From: Pseudanabaenaceae cyanobacterium MP8IB2.15
GTDB taxonomy: Bacteria; Cyanobacteriota; Cyanobacteriia; Pseudanabaenales; Pseudanabaenaceae
Direction: 5' to 3'
DNA length: 5,902 nucleotides
Assembly (NCBI GenBank): GCA_030248825.1
Contig: JARCMB010000079.1
Span: 1 to 5,902 of the forward strand
Below, in pieces: positions 1 to 5,186 of this stretch. The first letter of the stretch is position 1, and the number at the start of each line of letters is the position of its first letter. A program made the position numbers and the translations under genes. The notes beneath the pieces are model-generated. The model was given only the letters and a program-made list of their open reading frames with translations, had not been told where the DNA came from and ran no database searches.

Positions 1-390
1 ATGGACTTTGAGAAATCCTCCCCTTACAATTTGATGCAGTCCGCCACCAGCGAAATGAGGATCGGGAATAATCCCATCTATTCCCGTTAGAGTTTCGAGG
101 AAATTCAGAAAAACTGAGGAATTAAATTGATGTAAGAGTAGACGTGTAGCTATACCTAGCTGTGTTTCAGTTGTGGATGCAAGTTTAACTTGGGCGGTAT
201 CTTCAAATTTTGTCCAATTAATCTGTTCTGGTTGCGGAAATTCATTTAGGACAGCGTCTAGAACTTCAGTTGGCAAGAAATTATCAATTACGATATGCGG
301 AAAAGGTAAAGCCTGAGCATATCGCTGCTGATTTGCTTTAGCTAGTTGGATCAGATATTTTGGACTAAAAAAGAACGGCTGCGTAGTCAT
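1..390 (-). CDS. 2OG-Fe(II) oxygenase (prolyl 4-hydroxylase-like), N-terminal part, cut by window edge
   Basis: I translated 130 residues from the ATG at 390-388; the frame is still open at base 1, so the C-terminal part is missing. Residues 30-40 read FPHIVIDNFLP, the usual opening of the 2-oxoglutarate/Fe(II) dioxygenase fold. Residues 115-130 include GGGLHQI and GGFLKVH, which match the strand ending in the first iron-binding His of the HxD motif; H130 is the last visible residue, so the Asp and the distal His lie outside the window. Family members hydroxylate proteins, small molecules or lipid/glycan precursors using 2-oxoglutarate and O2; the substrate here is unknown. The start is fixed by an in-frame stop at 402-400 with no other start codon between. 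The gene begins 21 bp after the family 4 glycosyltransferase on the same strand with no clear Shine-Dalgarno, so it is probably co-transcribed with it. Family assignment is fairly firm; activity cannot be judged from a half gene. Confidence 0.85.
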   Translation of the reverse strand, partial: MTTQPFFFSPKYLIQLAKANQQRYAQALPFPHIVIDNFLPTEVLDAVLNEFPQPEQINWTKFEDTAQVKLASTTETQLGIATRLLLHQFNSSVFLNFLETLTGIDGIIPDPHFAGGGLHQIVRGGFLKVH

Positions 391-411
391 ATGGATGTGT
401 TAATTAGACAT

Positions 412-1632
412 TTAGACAGATTGAAATGCAGCGAGTAGACGTTCTGAGTATTTATCCCAAGTGTAGTCTTTGGCACGAGCTTTAGCTGAAATTGCCATTC
501 GATCGCGCAAATCTCGATTTTCGACTAGTTCAACAATTCGATCGGCGATCGACTCTGGATCTCGTTCGGGAATGATAAACCCATCAATACCATCTCTGAC
601 TACTGAGCCAGAGGATTTTGTTGTAATTACTGGCAAGCCCGATGCCAAAGCTTCATAAACCACTGAAGCCGATCCCTCTGCCAAACTGGGCAACACAAAT
701 ATATCAGCCTGAGCATACTCCTGCTTGATGTCGAGTCGGGGTACACGCCCCAGAAAATTCAATTTTTGGTTGGAAGCATACTGTCGCACATCGTCACTAA
801 CTCCGCCTGCAACGCGAAACTCATAACCGCGATCGGCTAACTTCTCGGCAGCCAAACCCAGATAGTAGATGCCCTTCCGCAATTCCGCCGAACCCACAAA
901 TAGCACACGTCCTTTTACGGGGCGATTTGTCACCTCAAACCAGGAGTCATCCACGGCATAGGGGACTACGAAGCATCGATCGGCGGAGAAATTAAAATTT
1001 TCGGCTAAATCTTGGCGCACATTTTCTGAAGGAGCGATCGCCCAATCTGTGAGCCCTAAGACTCGATCGAACCACTTTGAAAATGAGGGATTCTCACGGT
1101 ACTGCTCTAGATCTAGACCGAAAAAGTGCTCCATTTCATCGATACAAATGCGATGTGCACTTGGCACAATGAAGATCTCAGTAAAAGTCGTTAACCCTTT
1201 TTGTTTGGCATATTCCAGGAGTGGCATACATTCACCCATGCAGGTAAATAGGTGAGTTGCTTGACCAATACCCCGATTTACAGCCTCTTTGCCCAATTCA
1301 TCAGCAAAGATTTTCCAGACTTTTGCGAGTTTTTCTGGGTCTCGCTCGTTTCGACTTAGCCACTGCTGCCATAAATGTCTCAAGTTGGGCATCGCCAAGC
1401 TATGCGTTTTAGGACTACGGCGTAAATTTTCTGGTAATAGCCGACCAGCTAGATTTTTGACTGCCCCACGACTAAGAAAGTTGGGGCATAATTTTACGAT
1501 CGCTCCACCCAACCCAGCATTTCCACACATATCGGTGTAAAAGGCTTCCAACATACCCGTTTGCTCTAATGCTGCTGGAGCGGCATAACTTCTCTGCGCT
1601 CCAATTTGAATTGCTACAAAACGTTTCCCCAT
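412..1632 (-). CDS. Glycosyltransferase family 4 (GT-B fold)
   Basis: The protein has 406 residues from the ATG at 1632-1630, or 411 from an in-frame GTG at 1647-1645. I prefer the ATG because GAGTG lies about 8 nt upstream and MGKRFVAIQIGAQRSYAAP is a natural N-terminus; the GTG has only a GAAG-like element about 3 nt away. The N-terminal half (to about residue 235) is the acceptor-side Rossmann domain. The C-terminal half carries the GT4 signature (numbering from the GTG): VLFVGSAELRKGI at 248-260 with the donor-phosphate-binding R/K pair, FLGRVPR at 298-304, and the EX7E motif at E324 and E332 within LPSLAEGSASVVYEALASG. GT4 enzymes are retaining transferases that move a sugar from a nucleotide donor to a glycan or lipid carrier, usually at the cytoplasmic face of the membrane. 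No signal peptide or membrane segment is visible. It is divergent from the plus-strand GT2-methyltransferase gene and precedes the dioxygenase gene. Donor and acceptor cannot be deduced. Confidence 0.93.
   Translation of the reverse strand: MGKRFVAIQIGAQRSYAAPAALEQTGMLEAFYTDMCGNAGLGGAIVKLCPNFLSRGAVKNLAGRLLPENLRRSPKTHSLAMPNLRHLWQQWLSRNERDPEKLAKVWKIFADELGKEAVNRGIGQATHLFTCMGECMPLLEYAKQKGLTTFTEIFIVPSAHRICIDEMEHFFGLDLEQYRENPSFSKWFDRVLGLTDWAIAPSENVRQDLAENFNFSADRCFVVPYAVDDSWFEVTNRPVKGRVLFVGSAELRKGIYYLGLAAEKLADRGYEFRVAGGVSDDVRQYASNQKLNFLGRVPRLDIKQEYAQADIFVLPSLAEGSASVVYEALASGLPVITTKSSGSVVRDGIDGFIIPERDPESIADRIVELVENRDLRDRMAISAKARAKDYTWDKYSERLLAAFQSV
1034..1041. repeat. HIP1 octamer
   Basis: An exact GCGATCGC, the highly iterated palindrome of cyanobacterial genomes, inside the GT4 gene. 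It is surrounded by further CGATCG cores (for example 977-982 and 1064-1069). Confidence 0.85.
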
Positions 1633-1684
1633 ACACACATCACTCACAAACTTCGCTCAAAAGAACACAAACCTCGACCATAAA

Positions 1685-1690
1685 ATCATA
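1685..1690 (-). promoter_or_regulatory. Candidate -10 element for the GT4-dioxygenase unit
   Basis: Read on the minus strand, this is TATGAT, a five-of-six match to the sigma70-type -10 consensus. It would start transcription near 1678 and give a leader of roughly 30-45 nt depending on the start codon. No good -35 hexamer sits at 16-18 bp; the nearest resemblance, TTAACT at 1715-1710, is 19 bp away. In such AT-rich DNA a five-of-six match can arise by chance. Confidence 0.35.
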
Positions 1691-1697
1691 AGATGTA

Positions 1698-1713
1698 TTT
1701 CTAGAAACTAGTT
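1698..1713. promoter_or_regulatory. Two overlapping CTAG palindromes in the divergent intergenic region
   Basis: Bases 1698-1707 read TTTCTAGAAA, a perfect 10-bp palindrome, and bases 1706-1713 read AACTAGTT, a perfect 8-bp palindrome sharing two bases with it. They lie between the divergent starts at 1632/1647 and 1738, just upstream of the minus-strand -10 candidate and of a weak plus-strand CATAAT at 1717-1722. The position suits an operator controlling both directions, but no regulator is known and AT-rich DNA yields short palindromes easily. Confidence 0.25.
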
Positions 1714-1737
1714 AAACATAATTAGGCAGCCTGTGAA

Positions 1738-3456
1738 ATGCGGTTAATCGGTCTAGCAATGGTAAAAAATGAACGAGATGTGATTGAATCGTTCGTGCGG
1801 CACAATTTACAGTTTCTTGATGCCATATTTATAATTGATAATAGTTCTAGCGATGGCACTCGCGAAATATTAGAAAATTTATTAAAAGAGGGGAAGCCTT
1901 TAGTAATATTTGACTGGCCCAAACTAGCTTTTTTTCAAGCCGATCAGATTACAAAACTTTGTCGCAATATCTGTCGTTTCTTTACTTTTGATTTTGCTTT
2001 TATCCTAGATGCTGATGAGTTTATCAAAGCTTCATCAAGGGAATTTCTGGAAAATTATCTCACTTTTCTCCCCCCAGATCACTGTGGCGTTATACCATGG
2101 CATACTTACGTCCTGAATGCCAATGATGACAACAGTATATTAAATCCTACTGACAGAATCAGGCATCGCTGTAAACAAGAATATCCCCAATACTATAAAT
2201 GCTTAATTCCGCGTAGCGTCATAAATAGGGATCATTATGTAATAAATGAAGGAAATCATTTTGTGTTTGGCACTGACGGTAATATGCTGCCACATGGAGT
2301 TATGAATGAAATCTCGATCGCTCATTACCCAGTTCGCACTCCCAATCAAATTACCCAAAAAGTTTTAAATGGATGGCTGGGATATCTTGCAAGAGATCCT
2401 GATAGCAAAAAAAATATCTATGGTTTTTTTTGGTATCGAATATATCAAAGGTTGATGCAAAACCCCATACTCTCTATGGAAGAGACTATCGAAATATCAC
2501 TTGGTTATTCTCAGATGAATCCACCGCCTGAAATTTCCCCTTGGGATAATTTTATGCTTGACCCTCTAGATACGAGATTTGACTTACGGTACACGCCAGA
2601 TCATAATCTGCATCCAAGTATTGCCATCGTCAAAAACATCGAAGCCTTCTTTATTAATCAAGCTAGCTTTGAACTGTCAATTAATCATCTTCAAGTTGAT
2701 TATCAAACTAACACTAACCTAAGCATTAATCCTGAAAGCAAATCAGCAAATAAACCAGACCAAATCCAATTAGAAAATACTCGACAAAAACGCCTGAGTC
2801 ATCAGCCTTATATAGATCTACCGCCATTTAAATATCTGTTCAACAAATATTCGCCGCAGAGCTTATTGGATATTGGCTGTCAGCTTGGTGAAAATCTGGC
2901 GATCTTTCAAGGTTGTGGTGTTGCAGACGTATTTGGAATAGATGCTTGTATGGTCGATCGACTTTATATTCAACCGCAAAACTACGCACAAAGTAATCTG
3001 ATCGCATCGATCGATCTGGGACGAAAGTATGATCTTGTCATGTGTATGAACTTACTCGGAGATATCCCGACTGAATATGAAGATATCGCTTTGGCAAGTT
3101 GCGATCGACATGCTGAACATTTGATCTTGTTTGCCGCCCCAGAACCAGGTCAACCAGGCGGATATATCAACTGTCATCCACTGTCATATTGGCTGGCTCG
3201 TTGGCAAGCGTTGGGCTGGCAACCACTGGCTTTCGACACTTTGGCGTTTCGTTCCCTAGCGACATTTATCTCACTTCGCCGCAACCCTATTTTGCTGGCT
3301 CGAACTCATGCAGATAGTTCTAATGTTTTTAATCTTAGCGATCTCCAACGCCTAGAAAGTCATGCGATCACTTGGCTCGAACAAGCACCCAATACTTTCA
3401 CATACCCCCTGTCACAGTCCTTACCATTAATCGAGTATGACGGAGCCGCTCCCTAG
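1738..3456 (+). CDS. Fusion protein: family 2 glycosyltransferase (N-terminal) plus SAM-dependent methyltransferase (C-terminal)
   Basis: This 572-residue protein has two catalytic domains. Residues 1-110 are a GT2-type nucleotide-sugar-binding domain of the Glyco_tranf_2_4 kind: GLAMVKNERDVIESFVRHNL at 5-24, DNSSSDGT at 34-41, and the metal-binding DxD as LDADEF at 90-95. Residues 115-310 are the acceptor-side part. Residues 310-360 form a polar Asn/Ser/Gln-rich linker. Residues 360-522 resemble a class I methyltransferase: motif I LLDIGCQLGE at 376-385, acidic GIDA at 400-403, YDLVMCMNLLGDIP at 431-444, and a C-terminal PGGYINCHPLSYW...LRRN segment typical of small glycan- or lipid-modifying methyltransferases. 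The protein may transfer a sugar and methylate the same glycan; that is inference. No membrane segment is seen, so it is probably cytoplasmic. An in-frame TAG at 1723-1725 with no start codon between fixes the ATG at 1738; the ribosome binding site is weak. The first half is visibly more AT-rich than the second. It converges on the pseudo-receiver gene with a 6-bp gap. Confidence 0.92.
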   Translation: MRLIGLAMVKNERDVIESFVRHNLQFLDAIFIIDNSSSDGTREILENLLKEGKPLVIFDWPKLAFFQADQITKLCRNICRFFTFDFAFILDADEFIKASSREFLENYLTFLPPDHCGVIPWHTYVLNANDDNSILNPTDRIRHRCKQEYPQYYKCLIPRSVINRDHYVINEGNHFVFGTDGNMLPHGVMNEISIAHYPVRTPNQITQKVLNGWLGYLARDPDSKKNIYGFFWYRIYQRLMQNPILSMEETIEISLGYSQMNPPPEISPWDNFMLDPLDTRFDLRYTPDHNLHPSIAIVKNIEAFFINQASFELSINHLQVDYQTNTNLSINPESKSANKPDQIQLENTRQKRLSHQPYIDLPPFKYLFNKYSPQSLLDIGCQLGENLAIFQGCGVADVFGIDACMVDRLYIQPQNYAQSNLIASIDLGRKYDLVMCMNLLGDIPTEYEDIALASCDRHAEHLILFAAPEPGQPGGYINCHPLSYWLARWQALGWQPLAFDTLAFRSLATFISLRRNPILLARTHADSSNVFNLSDLQRLESHAITWLEQAPNTFTYPLSQSLPLIEYDGAAP

Positions 3457-3462
3457 AGATCA

Positions 3463-4266
3463 TTACTCTTGAATGAAATCAAGCAGTGCCGATTTTCTAT
3501 TATTGTTAGAGTCGGCAGGATTGAAGGTGGATTTATTGGCATTGCGATTTACTTGGGCGAACCTATCTCCAAGACTACGCAATTTTTGGCGTTGAGATTC
3601 AATAGTAATTACTTCGATGTAATCTTGAATAACTTGCTCTAAATCCATGAAATGAGTATAAATCTTGTCGCTAAGTGGATAGGTATCGATACTTTCCTTG
3701 TTATTTTGAATTACTTGCTTGAGTTGACTTACAGCCGTAATAAGATCTTTTTTCTGAGTTAATAAATCGTTGCTACCTCCACTCTGTTGAGAAGTGATTT
3801 TGGGAGAAGGAAGTGGAGTTTCTGGGATTTCGGGAATTTCGGGAGGTGCTTCAATCGGTAGCTCAAAGTTTAAATGTTCGTAAACCTGTCTAACTTGATC
3901 GTAAAGATTCTCTCGATCGAGCCTTGGTAAAATACAAACAGCACCTTGCTTAACAGCCCACCGTTGCTCAAGTTTAGTAAGCTCAAATTCATGGCGAGCA
4001 GTAAGAAATATTATTTTGATTGACGGCTGATTGTCTTTACACCATCGACTTACTTTGCTTGCTTGCAATAAATTACTGCCAGGAGATTGAATACTCATCC
4101 CCACCATAATAAGGCTTGGTAAATCATCATTTGGCGTTTGTTCGAGTAACTCAACAATGTCGTTATCAGGAGAAACATTAATTAGTTCGATATTTTCTGA
4201 AGGTAGATGTTGGAACCATAAATCTATTTGCTCACTCGTATGCATTATGTAGACTATTGATTTCAT
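3463..4266 (-). CDS. Degenerate response-regulator receiver protein (pseudo-receiver) with helical C-terminus
   Basis: The protein has 267 residues from the ATG at 4266-4264. A longer reading from a GTG at 4302 adds 12 residues but is unlikely: that GTG lies just upstream of the start point predicted from a perfect -10 hexamer, whereas the ATG has a strong Shine-Dalgarno. Residues 1-135 follow the receiver pattern: first strand KSIVYIM, third strand SLIMVGMSIQSPG at 51-63, IKIIFLTA at 83-90 with the conserved Thr at 89, and GAVCILPR at 108-115. The residues that make a receiver phosphorylatable are absent: the acidic pair after strand 1 is H9-T10, the acceptor Asp position is G56, and the conserved Lys position is R115. 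Residues 138-165 are a Pro/Glu/Ser linker including EIPEIPETP. Residues 165-240 look helical and charged, ending in a polar tail. No DNA-binding, kinase or GGDEF output is visible. It probably works by protein-protein contact; partner unknown. Confidence 0.8.
   Translation of the reverse strand: MKSIVYIMHTSEQIDLWFQHLPSENIELINVSPDNDIVELLEQTPNDDLPSLIMVGMSIQSPGSNLLQASKVSRWCKDNQPSIKIIFLTARHEFELTKLEQRWAVKQGAVCILPRLDRENLYDQVRQVYEHLNFELPIEAPPEIPEIPETPLPSPKITSQQSGGSNDLLTQKKDLITAVSQLKQVIQNNKESIDTYPLSDKIYTHFMDLEQVIQDYIEVITIESQRQKLRSLGDRFAQVNRNANKSTFNPADSNNNRKSALLDFIQE
3819..3844 (-). repeat. Three imperfect 9-bp tandem units in the pseudo-receiver linker
   Basis: On the plus strand ATTTCGGGA occurs twice in direct succession (3827-3835 and 3836-3844), preceded by the variant TTTCTGGGA (3819-3827). 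Read on the coding strand this gives the Pro-Glu-Ile repeat of the linker. The 9-bp unit preserves frame, so copy-number change would only lengthen or shorten the linker. Confidence 0.75.
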
Positions 4267-4273
4267 TTTGGTT

Positions 4274-4283
4274 ACCTTACCTT
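4274..4283 (-). promoter_or_regulatory. Ribosome binding site deciding the pseudo-receiver start
   Basis: On the minus strand this reads AAGGTAAGGT, two overlapping copies of an AAGG-type Shine-Dalgarno. The proximal copy lies about 8 nt before the ATG at 4266. It supports that ATG over the upstream in-frame GTG at 4302 and is the clearest ribosome binding site in the window. Confidence 0.7.
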
Positions 4284-4305
4284 GCTGACGGTGCTGCTTC
4301 ACTCA

Positions 4306-4311
4306 ATTATA
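4306..4311 (-). promoter_or_regulatory. Perfect -10 hexamer (TATAAT) upstream of the pseudo-receiver gene
   Basis: The minus strand reads TATAAT exactly, inside the 68-bp gap between the CmcI-type gene and the pseudo-receiver gene. The expected start point is near 4299, giving a leader of about 33 nt that contains the ribosome binding site. No -35 match lies at 16-18 bp and there is no extended -10 TG, so strength may depend on an activator, as in -35-less cyanobacterial promoters. It suggests the pseudo-receiver gene can be transcribed separately from the genes upstream. Confidence 0.55.
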
Positions 4312-4334
4312 CGACTACTTTTTAGCTTCTCATT

Positions 4335-5135
4335 TTACCTACGGATCAGAAATCCTTCCGTGGCAAAAGTGAAGCCAAATTTTTGTTCTCGTACCACATC
4401 GCGTTCGTAGTCATCGGGGTAGCGACTAAAATATTCTTGGATCGCTTCGTAAGGTCCTTCGCCCCAGTTGGGCAACACAGGATGACCATTAACATTGCTA
4501 TCTTCGACAATTAGATAGTCGCCTGGTTTGAGGATTGAGCGCAACAGCAGCATCTCAGCTAAAACATGAGCTTTACTATGATCGCTGTCTAGAATCGCAA
4601 AAATTCTCCCTGGATATTCTTGGCATAAAGCGGTGATTCGATCGGCAACTTTGGGAGAGCTAGACGACTCTAACATTAGCTCGATGTCGGGATCTGAGCT
4701 AGTAGCTGGGCTGACTCGACTATGATTGATATCGACCGAAATTAGCTTTGATTTCTGCCCGATCGATCTCAAGATTGAGGCAAAAAATAGAGCTGAACCA
4801 CCCATAAATGTGCCAAATTCGATAATCAGACTGGGTTTGAGATTGAAGATTATTTCCTGATAATTCCACATATCAGACACTGATTTCCAAGTGATTACGC
4901 CCAGCCAAGATGTATATCCGTAGATATGATTGTTGTAGTACCAATGGTGATAAGCCAAACCTGCATCTGGCTGGCTGGTTTCGATTTGATGTGCGATCGA
5001 CCCAAGTAACAAGATCGCATCAATATGTTCGGCATCTTCTCTGAGGATGCGGTGACAAATTGCTTTTGCTGGCAGTATTTGATCGTTTTCATACAATTGG
5101 ATTGCTTTAGCTAGCAATTCATCAATATTGCTCAT
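4335..5135 (-). CDS. CmcI/cephalosporin-hydroxylase family SAM-dependent methyltransferase with TPR-like N-terminus
   Basis: The protein has 266 residues. Residues 6-50 resemble a helical TPR pair (AIQLYENDQILPAKAICHRI and the following HIDAILLLGSIAHQ). From residue 75 it follows the CmcI family: WLGVITWKSVSDMWNYQEII at 77-96, SAM-binding IIEFGTFMGGSALF at 104-117, LISVDIN at 131-137 with the acidic residue expected to bind SAM ribose, AILDSDHSKAHV at 180-191, and GDYLIVEDSNVNGHPV at 205-220. D183/D185 and E211/D212 are the likely metal ligands, and GPYEAIQEYF follows. Despite the name, relatives are metal-dependent O-methyltransferases acting on sugars such as rhamnose or on natural products. 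The acceptor here is unknown; a sugar hydroxyl fits the neighbouring glycosyltransferases. The start is secure: no ATG, GTG or TTG lies between it and the in-frame stop at 5165-5163, although no good Shine-Dalgarno is seen. It lies 51 bp downstream of the comEC-like gene on the same strand. Confidence 0.88.
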   Translation of the reverse strand: MSNIDELLAKAIQLYENDQILPAKAICHRILREDAEHIDAILLLGSIAHQIETSQPDAGLAYHHWYYNNHIYGYTSWLGVITWKSVSDMWNYQEIIFNLKPSLIIEFGTFMGGSALFFASILRSIGQKSKLISVDINHSRVSPATSSDPDIELMLESSSSPKVADRITALCQEYPGRIFAILDSDHSKAHVLAEMLLLRSILKPGDYLIVEDSNVNGHPVLPNWGEGPYEAIQEYFSRYPDDYERDVVREQKFGFTFATEGFLIRR

Positions 5136-5168
5136 CGGACAAAAAATATAGTGACAGGAATTTCAGCA

Positions 5169-5182
5169 TATCACTGGTGATA
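5169..5182. promoter_or_regulatory. Short perfect inverted repeat between the comEC-like and CmcI-type genes
   Basis: Bases 5169-5182 read TATCACTGGTGATA: two 6-bp arms around a 2-bp centre. The loop is too short for a stable RNA hairpin and no U-tract follows in either direction, so it does not look like a terminator. It could be a protein-binding site in the 51-bp spacer. A TATATT about 18 bp further along the minus strand (5150-5145) would place it around -35 of a nearly leaderless transcript, but that is speculative. Confidence 0.25.
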
Positions 5183-5186
5183 GATC

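Noticed and set aside
470..1540. Plus-strand open frames at 470-658, 1049-1255 and 1289-1540
   Set aside because: They lie antisense within the well-supported GT4 gene, have no recognisable protein features and are best read as shadows.
1717..1722. CATAAT as the plus-strand promoter of the GT2-methyltransferase gene
   Set aside because: It would leave a leader of only about 9 nt and has no -35 match at 17 bp, so it is too weak to annotate as a promoter.
1722..1922. Minus-strand open frame overlapping the start of the GT2 gene
   Set aside because: It is antisense to conserved GT2 motifs and has no family resemblance.
3442..3452. GGAG-CCG-CTCC hairpin at the end of the GT2-methyltransferase gene as a terminator
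   Set aside because: The stem is only 4 bp, lies inside the coding region and has no T-tract on either side.
3463..4266. Identification of the pseudo-receiver protein as KaiA
   Set aside because: Length and layout (pseudo-receiver, linker, helical C-terminus) are similar, but the C-terminal residues do not match KaiA as I remember it and no kaiB or kaiC is nearby.
4895..5092. Second minus-strand frame inside the CmcI-type gene
   Set aside because: It overlaps the conserved methyltransferase frame on the same strand and its residues resemble no family.
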